Source: Phaeacidiphilus oryzae TH49 (lineage in GTDB: Bacteria > Actinomycetota > Actinomycetes > Streptomycetales > Streptomycetaceae). Taken from it: a stretch of DNA of 64,000 nucleotides. A program made the translations under genes and the position numbers. The notes below the pieces were generated by a model that searched no databases, was not told the DNA's origin, and saw only the letters and a list, made by a program, of their open reading frames with translations. The stretch's first letter is position 1. Every line of letters starts with the position of its first letter. This document shows positions 40,973 to 51,496 of this stretch, in pieces. Where the stretch lies: NCBI RefSeq assembly GCF_000744815.1, contig NZ_JQMQ01000005.1:3852055-3916054 (forward strand), read 5' to 3'.

Positions 40973-42982
40973 ATGCAAGATCGCGACGACCGCGAGCGCG
41001 GCTCACATCAGCCCGAGCCCTCAGCAGTAACCCACGTGAACGCCCTCTTCGCCAAAACCCCCACTCCCCCCACCGCCGAGCCGGCCCCGGCAGGGGCGCG
41101 GGGAACTGCGCGCCCGGCCGAGACGCAGCAGTCTGCCGGCGACGGCGCCGAGCCCGGGCCTGCGGCGCCGGAGCGGGAGGCGAAGCCGGCCCCGGTAGGG
41201 GCGCGGGGAACTGCGCGCCCGGCCGAGACGCAGCCGTCTGCCGGCGACGGCGCTGAGCCCGGGCCTGCGGCGCCGGAACGGGAGGCGAAGCCGGCCCCGG
41301 TAGGGGCGCGGGGAACTGCGCGCCCGGCCGAGACGCAGCCGTCTGCCGGCGACGGCGCCGAGCCCGGGCCTGCGGCGCCCGAGCCGGACGCGAAGCCGGC
41401 ATCCAGCGCCCCCGCCGCCCCCGCCGCGCGCTTCGCGCGCGAGATGCGGCGGGGCGCGCTGCGCGCTTCCCGACGCGCGCTACGCGCCTCGCGGATCGCC
41501 TCGCGGGTCGCCGCGCCCGCCGCGGGGGACGCCCTCCGCGCCGCGCGCCGGGACGCGCCGCGTTACGCGCGCGCCGCCGCCGACGGCTACCTCCGCGCCC
41601 GCCCCCGTACCGTCGCCGCGACCGCCGCAGGCGCCGGGCTGCTGCTGGCGCTGGTGTCGATCCTGGCCTCCGGCCCGTACACGGCCTCCGGCCAGCGCGC
41701 GTCCGAGCGGGCCCTCGCCGCCCACCCGGAGCTGATGGACCCGCACGACCACGCCCCCATCCCGGAGGAGCCCGCCTGGCACCCCGCCGGCCAGGTCCTC
41801 GCCCCGGTCTCCGACGACACCGGCGCCCCCACCCCCACCCCCGCCGGGCTGACCGCCTCGCTCGGCCCCCTGCTCGCCGCCGCCGGCACCGGCAAGATCA
41901 CGGCAGCCGTGCTGGACCCGGCCTCCGGCCGCCTGCTCTACTCCTCCGGCTCCGCCACCCCCCTCACCCCCGCGTCCACCAACAAGCTGGCGACCGCCGC
42001 CGCCGCGCTCTCCGTCCTCGGCCCCGACCACCGCTTCACCACCCGGACCGGCTACGACCCGGCCGGCGGCACGGTGACCCTGGTCGGCGGCGGGGACCCG
42101 TCCCTCCGCTCGGCGGACCTGGCGAAGCTCGTGGACTCCACGGCGGCCGCGCTGAAGGCCCGGAACGCCACCCGGGTGCGGCTCGGCTACGACATCTCGC
42201 TCTTCGCTCAGCCCGCCCTCCACCCCATCGGGCACAACGACAACATCGCCCTGGTCCAGGCGCTGACCGTGGACGAGGGCCGCACCGACCCGAACGCCAC
42301 CGAGGCCTCCACCCGCTACCCGGACCCGGCCGCCCAGGCCGCCGCCTCCTTCGCGGCCCTGCTCAGGGCCCGCGGCATCACCGTCGACGGCGCCCCCGCC
42401 CAGAGCGGCGAGCCCGGGGCCTCCGTCCCCCTCGCGGAGAACCGATCCGCCCCGCTCTCCGACCTGGTCGAGCACATGCTGACCGAGAGCGACAACGACT
42501 ACGCCGAGCAGCTGGGCCACCAGGTCGCCGTGGCCGAGCACCTGCCCGCCACCTTCGAGGGCGCCGCCAAGGCCGTCCGGCAGGTGCTGGCCGGCCGCCT
42601 CGGCATCGACCTCGGCACCACCCGCCTCCACGACAGCAGCGGCCTGGACAGCGCGGACGCGATCCCCGCCGGCGTACTGGCCCGGATCCTCGCCGTCGCC
42701 GAGTCCACCGCCCACCCCGAACTCCGCTCCCTGATCAGCGGTTTGCCGGTGGCCGGCTTCACCGGGACGCTGGACGACCGCTCGGACACCGCAAGCGCGG
42801 GCCTGGTGCACGCCAAGACCGGCTCGCTGACCGGCGTGGACACCCTGGCCGGAACGGTCGTGGACCGGGACGGCAGGCTGCTGGTCTTCGCCTTCATGGC
42901 CAACGGGGACTCCGCCTTCGGCTCGGGCCGCTCCTCGCTGGACGCCCTCGCCGGGCGCGTCGCGGCATGCGGCTGCCGCTAG
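40973..42982 (+). CDS. dacB: D-alanyl-D-alanine carboxypeptidase/endopeptidase (PBP4, DacB type)
   Basis: About 669 residues. A long cytoplasmic, Pro/Ala/Glu-rich N-terminal tail (about 1-210) contains three 35-residue repeats. One membrane segment (about 211-235, [18 protein letters not shown]) is followed by the class C penicillin-binding domain: SxxK in [13 protein letters not shown], SxN in [12 protein letters not shown] in HAKTGSLTG. It trims or cleaves D-Ala cross-links in the wall. ATG 40973 is used although the AG-rich site is about 12 bases away. The repeated tail is far longer than in typical family members and coincides with a DNA-level tandem repeat, so it is probably a recent expansion. 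Confidence 0.9.
   Translation: MQDRDDRERGSHQPEPSAVTHVNALFAKTPTPPTAEPAPAGARGTARPAETQQSAGDGAEPGPAAPEREAKPAPVGARGTARPAETQPSAGDGAEPGPAAPEREAKPAPVGARGTARPAETQPSAGDGAEPGPAAPEPDAKPASSAPAAPAARFAREMRRGALRASRRALRASRIASRVAAPAAGDALRAARRDAPRYARAAADGYLRARPRTVAATAAGAGLLLALVSILASGPYTASGQRASERALAAHPELMDPHDHAPIPEEPAWHPAGQVLAPVSDDTGAPTPTPAGLTASLGPLLAAAGTGKITAAVLDPASGRLLYSSGSATPLTPASTNKLATAAAALSVLGPDHRFTTRTGYDPAGGTVTLVGGGDPSLRSADLAKLVDSTAAALKARNATRVRLGYDISLFAQPALHPIGHNDNIALVQALTVDEGRTDPNATEASTRYPDPAAQAAASFAALLRARGITVDGAPAQSGEPGASVPLAENRSAPLSDLVEHMLTESDNDYAEQLGHQVAVAEHLPATFEGAAKAVRQVLAGRLGIDLGTTRLHDSSGLDSADAIPAGVLARILAVAESTAHPELRSLISGLPVAGFTGTLDDRSDTASAGLVHAKTGSLTGVDTLAGTVVDRDGRLLVFAFMANGDSAFGSGRSSLDALAGRVAACGCR
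41081..41395 (+). repeat. Three tandem 105-bp repeats inside dacB
   Basis: Near-identical units begin at 41081, 41186 and 41291, each starting CCGGCCCCGG. The 105-bp length keeps the reading frame and encodes a 35-residue Pro/Ala/Gly/Glu-rich block. Each unit contains GGGGCGCGGGGAACTGCGCG, the same core as the inverted repeat at 28019-28202. This suggests an intergenic Streptomyces repeat captured in coding sequence and amplified. Confidence 0.9.
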
Positions 42983-43009
42983 CGCGGGTCAGCACGTACG
43001 GTTGACGGT

Positions 43010-44179
43010 ATGACAAGCTCGAGCGGCGGTGCTGACATGATCGACTGGGATCTGGCGGTCGCGACGGCGACCCGCCTGGTACGCCCCGGCCCCGAGATCA
43101 GTCGGGAGGAGGCCCGCGAGGCCGTCGCGGAGCTGCGCCGCTTCGCGTCCGAGGCCGAGCGGCACGTGCGCGAGTACACCGGCATGGGCGAGCCCAACAC
43201 CGGGACCCCGGTGCTGGTCGTGGACCGGCCGGGCTGGGTGCAGGCCAACGTCGCCGGCTTCAGGACCGTGATCCAGCCCCTGGTGGCGAAGTTGAGGTCG
43301 CGCCGGGAGGGGGTGCCGGGCGCCGCGGTGCTCGGCGCGGTGGGCGAGAAGGTGACCGGCATCGAGGTCGGCATGCTCCTCGCCTTCCTGTCCTCCCGCG
43401 TGCTGGGCCAGTACGAGACCTTCGCCCCGCTCGCGGGCGGCGGCCGGGACGGTCAGGACGGTGCGGCCGGCGCTGACGCACCGTCAGCAGGCCGTCTGCT
43501 GCTGGTCGCGCCGAACATCGTGCATGTGGAGCGCGAGCTGGAGGTGGACCCGCGGGACTTCCGCCTGTGGGTCTGCCTCCACGAGGAGACCCACCGCACC
43601 CAGTTCACCGCGGTGCCCTGGCTGCGCGACCACGTCGAGTCGGAGATCCAGGCCTTCCTGGCGGAGACCGACGTCGACCCGGCCACCCTCTTCGAGCGGC
43701 TGCGCGAGGCGGTCGGCTCGATCGGCGGCTTCGGCGGCGGCTCCGCCGCCTCCGGATCCGAGGGCGCGGACGGCGGCACCGGGATGCTGATCGACGTCGT
43801 GCAGACCCCCGCCCAGCGGGAGATCCTCGGCCGGCTGACCGCGGTGATGTCCCTGCTGGAGGGGCACGCCGACGTGGTGATGGACGGCGTCGGACCGGAG
43901 GTGGTGCCCTCCGTGGCGGAGATCCGGGAGAAGTTCCAGCAGCGCCGGGCCAAGGGCGCCGGGCGGCTGGACCAGGCGCTGCGCCGACTGCTCGGTCTGG
44001 ACGCCAAGTTGAGGCAGTACCAGGACGGCGCCGCGTTCACCCGCGCGGTGGTGGACGCGGTCGGGATGGACGGCTTCAACCGGGTCTGGACCTCGCCGAA
44101 CACGCTGCCGACCAAGGAGGAGATCCACGATCCGGCGGCGTGGGTGTCCCGCGTCCACGGCTCGTCGGCCTCCTCGTGA
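43010..44179 (+). CDS. Zinc-dependent metalloprotease-like protein (DUF2342)
   Basis: A 389-residue protein of the actinobacterial DUF2342/TIGR03624 family, once annotated as coenzyme F420 biosynthesis-associated. It has the metal-binding HEETHRTQF (HExxH) and a downstream EGHADVVMDG that supplies another ligand. The family opening IDWDLAVATATRLVRPGPEI is intact. No signal peptide is seen. Its substrate is unknown. It lies 27 bases after dacB and precedes tilS. Confidence 0.85.
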   Translation: MTSSSGGADMIDWDLAVATATRLVRPGPEISREEAREAVAELRRFASEAERHVREYTGMGEPNTGTPVLVVDRPGWVQANVAGFRTVIQPLVAKLRSRREGVPGAAVLGAVGEKVTGIEVGMLLAFLSSRVLGQYETFAPLAGGGRDGQDGAAGADAPSAGRLLLVAPNIVHVERELEVDPRDFRLWVCLHEETHRTQFTAVPWLRDHVESEIQAFLAETDVDPATLFERLREAVGSIGGFGGGSAASGSEGADGGTGMLIDVVQTPAQREILGRLTAVMSLLEGHADVVMDGVGPEVVPSVAEIREKFQQRRAKGAGRLDQALRRLLGLDAKLRQYQDGAAFTRAVVDAVGMDGFNRVWTSPNTLPTKEEIHDPAAWVSRVHGSSASS

Positions 44180-44430
44180 GCCCCGCCGCGGCCCGGTGAG
44201 CCCCGCACGAGCGAGCCCCGGCGATTCCGCGCATCCGCCCGACGGGTGAAGCCCGGAGCTCGGATTCCGCCGGAGGAGCGTTTCGGCATTCACCCGTCCG
44301 TGGGACCGGACGGGGAACCCCAGCGCGCGGCGCCGCGCGCCGGGAGGAGTTCTGCGACCATCTCCTCCAGATCGGGCAAACCCCCCTCATCTCTCCGTCG
44401 CTCGGTCCTGGTCCTCGAGGAGTGACAGCC

Positions 44431-45630
44431 ATGGGTCCGCATCCCGCGGTGGCAGCGATACGCCTGGCGGTACGTAAGATCCTGCGTGAGATCCAGGAGC
44501 AGCACTACCCGGATTCCCCGGGCGGCTCGGCCGCCCCGCCGTCCCCAGCACCTTCTCCGCCTCGGGCGGCTCGCTCGCCCCGGCCGCCGCAAAGGCCCCA
44601 CAGGCCCCGCCGCCGCACAGGCCCCGCCACCGCCGTCCACGCCCTGCCCCGCCCCGCTCCCGTCGGCGACGTCGACCCCGAGCACGCCAAGCGGCGCACC
44701 CCCCGTCCGCGCCCGCCCGCGGACGCCCCCCTCGTTCTGGTCGCGGTGAGCGGCGGCGCCGACTCGATGGCGCTGGCCGCCGCGACCGCCTTCGAAGCCG
44801 CGCGGCTCGGCATCCGGGCCGGCGGGGTCACCGTGGACCACGGCCTCCAGGAGGGCTCCACGGCCCGCGCCCTGGAGGTGGCCAACCGGCTGCGGGCGCT
44901 CGGCCTCGACCCGGTGGACGCCCTCGGCGTCCGGGTCGGCCGGCGCGGCGGCCCGGAGTCCGCCGCCCGGGACGCGCGCTACGCGGCCCTGGACGCCGCC
45001 GCGGAGAAGTACGGCGCCCGAGCGGTCCTCCTCGGCCACACTCGGGACGATCAGGCGGAAACCGTTCTGCTCGGCCTGGCCCGGGGCTCCGGCACCCGCT
45101 CGCTCTCCGGGATGCCCGCCGCCACCGGCCGCTACCGCCGGCCCTTCCTCGACCTGGACCGCTCGGTCACCCGCCGGGCCTGCGCCGTCCTCGACCTGCC
45201 GGTCTGGGACGACCCCCACAACACCGACCCGGCGTACACCCGCTCCCGGGTGCGCAGCGAGGTCCTCCCGGTGCTGGAGAAGCACCTCGGCGGCGGGGTG
45301 GTGGACGCCCTGGCCCGTACCGCCCGGCTGTTCCGGGACGACGCGGACGCGCTGGACCAGTGGGCGGCCCGGGCCGAGTGCGAGGCCGCCGGGGAGGGCG
45401 GCCTCTCTGTCGAGACCCTGGGCGCGCTGCCCCCCGCCGTGCGCCGTCGCGTGCTACGACGCGCCGCGATAAGCGCCGGATCTCCGGCGGGCGACCTCTT
45501 CGCCCGTCACATCGAGACGATCGACGAGCTGATCACCCGCTGGCATGGCCAGGGGCCGCTGCACCTCCCCGGGGGCGTGGAGGCCCGCCGCCGGTGTGGC
45601 AGGCTGTTCTTCGGACGCTCGGCTGGCTGA
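44431..45630 (+). CDS. tilS: tRNA(Ile)-lysidine synthetase
   Basis: About 399 residues. The N-type ATP pyrophosphatase P-loop is [34 protein letters not shown] and PFLDLDRS follow, all TilS signatures. The enzyme changes the wobble C of tRNA-Ile(CAU) to lysidine so that AUA codons are read. An N-terminal extension of about 100 Pro/Arg-rich residues precedes the catalytic domain. The ATG at 44431 follows GAGGAG; GTG 44422 is possible. hpt begins 57 bases later. Confidence 0.92.
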   Translation: MGPHPAVAAIRLAVRKILREIQEQHYPDSPGGSAAPPSPAPSPPRAARSPRPPQRPHRPRRRTGPATAVHALPRPAPVGDVDPEHAKRRTPRPRPPADAPLVLVAVSGGADSMALAAATAFEAARLGIRAGGVTVDHGLQEGSTARALEVANRLRALGLDPVDALGVRVGRRGGPESAARDARYAALDAAAEKYGARAVLLGHTRDDQAETVLLGLARGSGTRSLSGMPAATGRYRRPFLDLDRSVTRRACAVLDLPVWDDPHNTDPAYTRSRVRSEVLPVLEKHLGGGVVDALARTARLFRDDADALDQWAARAECEAAGEGGLSVETLGALPPAVRRRVLRRAAISAGSPAGDLFARHIETIDELITRWHGQGPLHLPGGVEARRRCGRLFFGRSAG

Positions 45631-45687
45631 AGGGTGTCTGACGGCACAGCGGCTCCGCGTGATGCGCAACAGAAGGAAGTACAGCGG

Positions 45688-46242
45688 GTGGACGAGAAGG
45701 ACATGGGCACCGATCTCGCGAAGGTGCTGATCAGCAAGGACGAGATCGACGCCAAGCTCGCTGAGCTGGCCGAGCGCATCGACGCCGACTACCGGGGCGA
45801 GGACGTGCTGATCGTCGGCGTACTCAAGGGCGCCGTGATGGTGATGGCCGACCTGGCCCGGACCCTCCACACGCCGGTCACCATGGACTGGATGGCGGTC
45901 TCCTCCTACGGGATGGGCACCAAGTCCTCCGGTGTGGTGCGGATCCTCAAGGACCTGGACACCGACATCAGCGGCAAGCACGTGCTGATCGTCGAGGACA
46001 TCATCGACTCCGGGCTGACCCTCTCCTGGCTGCTGAGCAACCTCCGCTCGCGCGGCCCGGCCTCGCTGGAGATCTGCGCGCTGCTCCGGAAGCCGGACGC
46101 GGCCAAGGTCGACATCGACGTGAAGTACGTGGGCTTCGACATCCCCAACGAGTTCGTCGTCGGCTACGGCCTCGACTTCGCGGAGAAGTACCGCAACCTG
46201 CCGTTCGTCGGGACCCTGGCCCCGCACGTCTACGGCGGCTGA
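45688..46242 (+). CDS. hpt: Hypoxanthine phosphoribosyltransferase
   Basis: About 184 residues for purine salvage (hypoxanthine/guanine plus PRPP to IMP/GMP). The PRPP loop is VLIVEDIIDSGLTLSWLL; the pyrophosphate loop GVLKGAVMV and the C-terminal VGYGLDFAEKYRNLPFVGTL are typical. GTG 45688 (reading V-D-E-K-D-M-G) is preferred, as the family usually starts there and AGAAGGAAG lies upstream; the frame is open from 45634. It follows tilS and precedes ftsH, the conserved bacterial order. Confidence 0.93.
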   Translation: MDEKDMGTDLAKVLISKDEIDAKLAELAERIDADYRGEDVLIVGVLKGAVMVMADLARTLHTPVTMDWMAVSSYGMGTKSSGVVRILKDLDTDISGKHVLIVEDIIDSGLTLSWLLSNLRSRGPASLEICALLRKPDAAKVDIDVKYVGFDIPNEFVVGYGLDFAEKYRNLPFVGTLAPHVYGG

Positions 46243-46348
46243 CCGGCCTCTCCCGCCCGACGGCTGAACCCTCGTCAGCCGTTCGAGCGGACCCGGTGGA
46301 AAGCGTGGGAACAGGGGAGGTTCCTCCTCCGTTGGATTCGGGGAGGCC

Positions 46349-46383
46349 CTGGTAGGTGAGGTGAGCTACCAGCGGCCTACCAG
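46349..46383 (+). promoter_or_regulatory. Alternative hairpins in the ftsH leader region
   Basis: CTGGTAGG at 46349-46356 can pair either with CTACCAG at 46365-46371 or with CCTACCAG at 46376-46383, giving mutually exclusive stems. This lies in the 331-base hpt-ftsH gap, which otherwise shows no gene. It may be the end of the hpt transcript or a leader element for ftsH. Confidence 0.35.
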
Positions 46384-46573
46384 CTAGCGCGCCCTGCGGG
46401 GGACAATGGCCGCGGTGACTGCGGTACGGTCGCCTAGTCTTGGGAAAACCTGCTGTTCGTACCAATCGTGCAGCGGAGACATCAGAGGACACCCATAGGA
46501 CGCACCCGGGGCCCGAGGGCCGGGGGTGCCGCACAGTGGCAGGAGGGACGGGGCGCTTCGCCGCCCCGCATGG

Positions 46574-48595
46574 ATGGACGTGAAGCGATACTTCCGTGCG
46601 CCGGTGATGTGGATTGTGCTGGCCGTCCTCGCCGTCATCGTGCTGATGCAGGTGGTGGACTCCTCGGCCGGTTACAAGACCGTGGACACCAGCAAGGTCG
46701 TGGCCGCGATCGACGGCGGACAGGCGCAGTCCGCCCAGGTGACCACGGGCGACAGCAGTGAGATCAAGGTGCAGCTGAAGGACGGTCAGACCGTCGACGG
46801 CAGCAACAAGATCCAGGCCCCCTACGCGGGCGACGCGTTCGTCTCGCAGCTCACGCAGAACCTGCAGAGCGCCTCGGAGTCGAACAAGCTCCCCGGCGGA
46901 TACACCGTCAAGCCCACCAAGCAGAACACCTTCGTCAGCCTGATCCTCTCGCTGCTGCCGTTCGTGATCATCGTTCTGGTCTTCCTGTTCTTCATGAACC
47001 AGATGCAGGGCGGCGGCTCCCGGGTGATGAACTTCGGGAAGTCCAAGGCCAAGCTGATCACCAAGGACACCCCGAAGACCACGTTCTCGGACGTGGCCGG
47101 GTGCGACGAGGCGGTCGAGGAGCTCCAGGAGATCAAGGAGTTCCTCCAGGAGCCGGCGAAGTTCCAGCAGGTCGGCGCGAAGATCCCGAAGGGCGTGCTG
47201 CTCTACGGCCGCCCCGGTACCGGTAAGACCCTGCTGGCGCGGGCGGTGGCCGGCGAGGCCGGTGTCCCGTTCTACTCGATCTCCGGTTCGGACTTCGTGG
47301 AGATGTTCGTGGGTGTCGGCGCCAGCCGGGTCCGCGACCTCTTCGAGCAGGCCAAGGCGAACGCCCCGGCGATCGTCTTCGTCGACGAGATCGACGCCGT
47401 CGGCCGGCACCGCGGCGCGGGCCTCGGCGGCGGCCACGACGAGCGCGAGCAGACGCTCAACCAGCTGCTCGTCGAGATGGACGGGTTCGACGTCAAGGGC
47501 GGGGTCATCCTGATCGCCGCCACCAACCGCCCGGACATCCTGGACCCGGCGCTGCTCCGGCCCGGACGGTTCGACCGGCAGATCGCCGTCGACCCGCCGG
47601 ACCTGGACGGCCGCCTGCAGATCCTGAAGGTCCACCAGAAGGGCAAGCCGGTCGCGCCGGACGTCGACCTCCGGGCCGTCGCCCGCCGTACCCCCGGCTT
47701 CACCGGTGCCGACCTGGCCAACGTCCTCAACGAGGCCGCGCTGCTGACGGCCCGGAGCGACAAGAAGCTGATCGACAACTCGGTGCTGGACGAGGCCATC
47801 GACCGCGTGGTGGCCGGCCCGCAGAAGCGCACCCGGATCATGTCCGAGAAGGAGAAGAAGATCACCGCGTACCACGAGGGCGGACACGCCCTGGTCGCGG
47901 CGGCCTCCCCCAACTCGGACCCGGTGCACAAGGTGACGATCCTGTCCCGCGGCCGCGCCCTGGGCTACACCATGGTGCTGCCGGACGAGGACAAGTACTC
48001 GACCACCCGCAACGAGATGCTCGACCAGCTGGCCTACGCGATGGGCGGCCGGGCGGCGGAGGAGCTGGTCTTCCACGACCCGACCACCGGCGCCTCGAAC
48101 GACATCGAGAAGGCCACCGCCACCGCGCGGGCCATGGTCACCCAGTACGGCATGACCGAGCGCCTGGGCGCGATCAAGTTCGGCTCCGACAACTCCGAGC
48201 CGTTCCTCGGCCGTGAGATGTCGCACCAGCGCGACTACTCGGAGGAGGTCGCCGCGCTGGTCGACGAGGAGGTCAAGAAGCTGATCGAGAACGCCCACAA
48301 CGAGGCCTGGGAGATCCTGGTGGAGAACCGGGACGTCCTGGACAACCTCGTGCTGGCGCTCCTCGAGAAGGAGACCCTCAACAAGGAGGAGCTGGCGGAG
48401 ATCTTCGCGCCCATCGTGAAGCGCCCGCCGCGTCCGGCCTGGACCGGCTCCTCCCGGCGGACCCCGTCCACCCGGCCGGCCGTCCTCTCGCCCAAGGAGC
48501 TGTCGCTGACCAACGGCTCCTCGCCGGTCGCCGACCGCACCCCGACCGACAGCGTCCAGCTGCCGAAGCTGCCCGAGGAGGGCGGCGAGGGCTGA
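46574..48595 (+). CDS. ftsH: ATP-dependent zinc metalloprotease FtsH
   Basis: About 673 residues. Two membrane segments ([38 protein letters not shown]) flank a periplasmic-side domain of about 90 residues. The AAA+ domain has Walker A GRPGTGKT, Walker [12 protein letters not shown], the [12 protein letters not shown], and the pore loop [11 protein letters not shown]. The zinc protease motif is HEGGH. It degrades misfolded membrane proteins and unstable regulators. ATG 46574 (MDVKRYF) is the family start. The residue before the Walker Pro is Arg where Pro is usual. A Pro/Ser-rich C-terminal tail is typical of Streptomyces. Confidence 0.95.
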   Translation: MDVKRYFRAPVMWIVLAVLAVIVLMQVVDSSAGYKTVDTSKVVAAIDGGQAQSAQVTTGDSSEIKVQLKDGQTVDGSNKIQAPYAGDAFVSQLTQNLQSASESNKLPGGYTVKPTKQNTFVSLILSLLPFVIIVLVFLFFMNQMQGGGSRVMNFGKSKAKLITKDTPKTTFSDVAGCDEAVEELQEIKEFLQEPAKFQQVGAKIPKGVLLYGRPGTGKTLLARAVAGEAGVPFYSISGSDFVEMFVGVGASRVRDLFEQAKANAPAIVFVDEIDAVGRHRGAGLGGGHDEREQTLNQLLVEMDGFDVKGGVILIAATNRPDILDPALLRPGRFDRQIAVDPPDLDGRLQILKVHQKGKPVAPDVDLRAVARRTPGFTGADLANVLNEAALLTARSDKKLIDNSVLDEAIDRVVAGPQKRTRIMSEKEKKITAYHEGGHALVAAASPNSDPVHKVTILSRGRALGYTMVLPDEDKYSTTRNEMLDQLAYAMGGRAAEELVFHDPTTGASNDIEKATATARAMVTQYGMTERLGAIKFGSDNSEPFLGREMSHQRDYSEEVAALVDEEVKKLIENAHNEAWEILVENRDVLDNLVLALLEKETLNKEELAEIFAPIVKRPPRPAWTGSSRRTPSTRPAVLSPKELSLTNGSSPVADRTPTDSVQLPKLPEEGGEG

Positions 48596-48615
48596 ACCGG
48601 CCAGAGGCCGGAATC

Positions 48616-48656
48616 AGGCCGCGGTCCCCGGAGTTCTACTCTGGGGACCGCGGCCT
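48616..48656 (+). terminator. Terminator hairpin between ftsH and folE
   Basis: A perfect 14-bp stem (AGGCCGCGGTCCCC / GGGGACCGCGGCCT) with a 13-base loop, 18 bases after the ftsH stop, followed by GTT. It would end the ftsH transcript and isolate folE, which starts at 48702. Confidence 0.75.
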
Positions 48657-48701
48657 GTTACGTGAGGTGCGCCCGCTACGGGAAAGAAGAGGAATCTGCC
48701 C

Positions 48702-49316
48702 ATGATCGACCCGGTGACCTTCGACCGCGGCACCACTGGTGGTGCCGCCGGCGAGTTCGACCAGAAGCGGGCCGAGGAAGCGGTGCGCGAGCTCCTCATC
48801 GCCGTCGGCGAGGACCCCGAGCGGGAGGGCCTGCGGGACACCCCGGCCCGGGTGGCGCGGGCGTACAAGGAGATCCTCGGCGGCCAGTGGCAGGAGCCCG
48901 AGGACGTCCTGACCACCACCTTCGACCTGGGCCACGACGAGATGGTGCTGGTCAAGGACATCGAGGTGCAGTCGCTCTGCGAGCACCACATGGTGCCGTT
49001 CCGCGGGGTCGCCCACGTCGGGTACATCCCGGCCGCGAGCGGGAAGATCACCGGTCTCTCGAAGCTGGCCCGGCTGGTCGACGTGTACGCCCGGCGGCTG
49101 CAGGTCCAGGAGCGGCTGACCACGCAGATCGCGGACGCGCTGATGCGGATCCTGGAGGCGCGCGGGGTGATCGTGGTCATCGAGTGCGAGCACATGTGCA
49201 TGACGATGCGCGGCATCCGGAAGCCGGGTGCGAAGACGACGACCTCCGCGGTCCGCGGGCAGCTGCGGGACTCCGCCACCCGGTCCGAGGCGATGAGCTT
49301 GATACTGGCGCGCTGA
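48702..49316 (+). CDS. folE: GTP cyclohydrolase I
   Basis: A 204-residue enzyme that opens GTP to form dihydroneopterin triphosphate, the first step of folate synthesis. Zinc ligands are in [12 protein letters not shown] and [31 protein letters not shown] is the family signature. It starts 46 bases after a terminator-like hairpin, so it likely has its own promoter or a conditional read-through from ftsH. The other folate genes (folP, folB, folK) lie 4.7-7 kb further on. Confidence 0.95.
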   Translation: MIDPVTFDRGTTGGAAGEFDQKRAEEAVRELLIAVGEDPEREGLRDTPARVARAYKEILGGQWQEPEDVLTTTFDLGHDEMVLVKDIEVQSLCEHHMVPFRGVAHVGYIPAASGKITGLSKLARLVDVYARRLQVQERLTTQIADALMRILEARGVIVVIECEHMCMTMRGIRKPGAKTTTSAVRGQLRDSATRSEAMSLILAR

Positions 49317-49401
49317 GCGGTCAGGCGCCGCTGCGGGCGGTGGCGATTCCACCGTCGGCGTCGGCGGCGCCGTAGCGGGCGGGCCGCGCCGTTCCCCCGC
49401 C

Positions 49402-49438
49402 CCCTGAGGTGCCCGCCCCTTCGGGGCGCCCCTCAGGG
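49402..49438. terminator. Bidirectional terminator hairpin between folE and the lysyltransferase-type gene
   Basis: CCCTGAGGtgcccgcccc pairs with ggggcgCCCTCAGGG around a TTC-containing loop; the arms match over most of 16 positions. It lies between the convergent genes ending at 49316 and 49442. Confidence 0.6.
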
Positions 49439-49441
49439 CCC

Positions 49442-51277
49442 TTACGGCGCCGCGGACGCCGACGCGGGGTGGGTGGGCTTGCCGTCCGGTTTCCCGCCGC
49501 CCGCCGCGGTGACCATCACGTCCCGCCGCCTGCGGAGGAACCGCGGCAGCGCCAGCGTGATGAACGCCTCGGCCTGCAGCGCGGCCACGCCGATCCGCGC
49601 GAGGTCCCGCGCGGAGGGGTAGACCAGGAACCGCGGCTCCCAGACCGGCTGGAACTTGGCGTTGAACTTGTACAGCGACTCGATCTGGAACCAGCGGGAG
49701 AGGAAGACCAGCAGCCCCCGCCACGCCCGCAGCACCGGCCCGGCGCCCAGCCGCTCGCCCCGCTCAAGCGCCGAGCGGAACATCGCGAAGTTCAGCGAGA
49801 CCCGGGTCACCCCGAGCTCCCCGGCCGCCTCCAGCGCCTTGACGATCAGCAGCTCGTTGAGCCCCGCGTCGGCCTCGCGGTCCCGCCGCATCAGGTCGAG
49901 CGAGATCCCGTCCCGGCCCCACGGCACGAAGTGGAGGACGGCGCGGACGTCCGAGTCGCGCCCCTCCACCGGCTTGTGGGCGGTGACCACCACGCAGTCC
50001 CCGTCCGCCGGGTCGCCGAAGCGGCCGAGCGCCATCGAGAACCCCCGCTCGGTCTCCGTCCCCCGCCAGGTGTCCGCGGCGTGGGCGATCTCGGCCCGCT
50101 CCCGGTCGTCGAGGTCCCGTACCCGGCGCACCTGGACGGTGTACCCGGCCCGCTCGATGCGCTTCACCATCTGCCGGACGTTCCGCATCGGCCGGCCCTG
50201 CAGGGTGAAGTCGGCCGGCTCGACGATCGCCTCGTCGCCCAGCTCCAGGGCGTCGAGGCCGGCCTCCCGGGTCCAGACCTCGCCGCCGGTCTCCGAGCAG
50301 CCCATCACCGCGGGCACCCAGGCGTGCCGGCCGGCGGTCTCCATGAACGCCTTGATCGCCCCGGGCCAGGCCTCGACGTCCCCGATCGGGTCGCCCGAGG
50401 CCAGCATCACTCCGGAGACCACCCGGTAGGCGATCGCGGCCTTGCCGCTGGGGGAGAAGAGGACGCTCTTGTCCCGGCGCAGCGCGAAGTAGCCGAGGGA
50501 GTCCCGCTCGCCGTGCCGTTCCAGCAGGGTGCGGACCTGCCCCTCCTCGTCCGCGCTGAGCCGGGCCACCGGCCGGGACGGCCGGAGCAGCAGATAGATG
50601 GTGGAGAGGGCGGTGAGGAGGCCGAGGCCGGCCAGCGAGTAGTAGACCAGGTCGCCGGTGCGCTCGCCGAGGTAGTGGATCGGCCCGCCGATGCCGAAGA
50701 GCCCCCAGACCACCTCGCGCAGCCGGTCCATCAGCGAGGGCGAGTCGGGCGAGGTGTCCTCGTGGCCGCTGACGATGATCAGCCCGAGACCGATGCTGAC
50801 GATCCCCATGCCGATCAGGTTGGCCAGCGCCCGCCAGCGGGTCCGCGGGTCGGACTGGGCGTAGAACTGGCGGCGGTTGAGCACCAGGACGACCAGGAGC
50901 ACCAGGCTGACCCCGGCGTTGACCAGGTGGTGCCAGCGCAGCGCCTCCAGTGCGATCCCGGCGGTCAGCAGCGCCACCACCGCCGTCCAGGCCCGGCGCT
51001 TCCGGCGGCGCAGCGCGTGCGCCAGGAGCACCAGCAGGATGCCGACGATCAGGGAGGCGGCGGTGGCCAGGGTGGTGACCGTGCCGGGCAGTACGGCCGC
51101 GAGTTGGTGGACGCGGGTGTGCCGGAAGTGCGGGAGCACCGCGCCGACGATGTCCAGCAGCCCGACCAGGAGCGCCGCGTAGGCGGTGGCGGTGGGCACC
51201 CAGGGGCGGGAGACGTCCGGGCGCGGGCGTTCCCTCCGGCCGCGGTCGTCCCGTTCGGCGGTCGGCTCAGCACTCAT
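49442..51277 (-). CDS. MprF-like lysylphosphatidylglycerol synthetase domain protein (DUF2156)
   Basis: A 611-residue membrane protein. About six N-terminal membrane segments (first AAYAALLVGLLDIVGAVLPHF) are followed by a C-terminal aminoacyl-phosphatidylglycerol synthase domain of about 350 residues (GYFALRRDKSVLFSPSGKAA, GVMLASGDPIGD, WGRDGISLDLMRRD, LNFAMFRSALERGE). It would add an amino acid to phosphatidylglycerol using aminoacyl-tRNA and reduce membrane charge. No lysyl-tRNA synthetase domain is fused, unlike mycobacterial LysX. The ATG at 51277 is the natural start. The tandem esterase genes diverge from it. Confidence 0.85.
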   Translation of the reverse strand: MSAEPTAERDDRGRRERPRPDVSRPWVPTATAYAALLVGLLDIVGAVLPHFRHTRVHQLAAVLPGTVTTLATAASLIVGILLVLLAHALRRRKRRAWTAVVALLTAGIALEALRWHHLVNAGVSLVLLVVLVLNRRQFYAQSDPRTRWRALANLIGMGIVSIGLGLIIVSGHEDTSPDSPSLMDRLREVVWGLFGIGGPIHYLGERTGDLVYYSLAGLGLLTALSTIYLLLRPSRPVARLSADEEGQVRTLLERHGERDSLGYFALRRDKSVLFSPSGKAAIAYRVVSGVMLASGDPIGDVEAWPGAIKAFMETAGRHAWVPAVMGCSETGGEVWTREAGLDALELGDEAIVEPADFTLQGRPMRNVRQMVKRIERAGYTVQVRRVRDLDDRERAEIAHAADTWRGTETERGFSMALGRFGDPADGDCVVVTAHKPVEGRDSDVRAVLHFVPWGRDGISLDLMRRDREADAGLNELLIVKALEAAGELGVTRVSLNFAMFRSALERGERLGAGPVLRAWRGLLVFLSRWFQIESLYKFNAKFQPVWEPRFLVYPSARDLARIGVAALQAEAFITLALPRFLRRRRDVMVTAAGGGKPDGKPTHPASASAAP

Positions 51278-51496
51278 GGCAGCACAGAGTAGAGGGTCGG
51301 ATGGGGAGTTGATTCCACGTTGCGTATGAGGGCGGGCATGAACACCGATGTGTCGGTGAGGGTCGGATCATGACTTTCCCCGGAACAGGTAAGCAATCGG
51401 TAAGTCGCGGTGGTGGGTCCCGCATGCTGGGGGTCTGAGCATGGTGCGCGGTCCGCGGGCAGAGGCTGCGAGTACCGCCGAAAGTGGATGTGGGTT

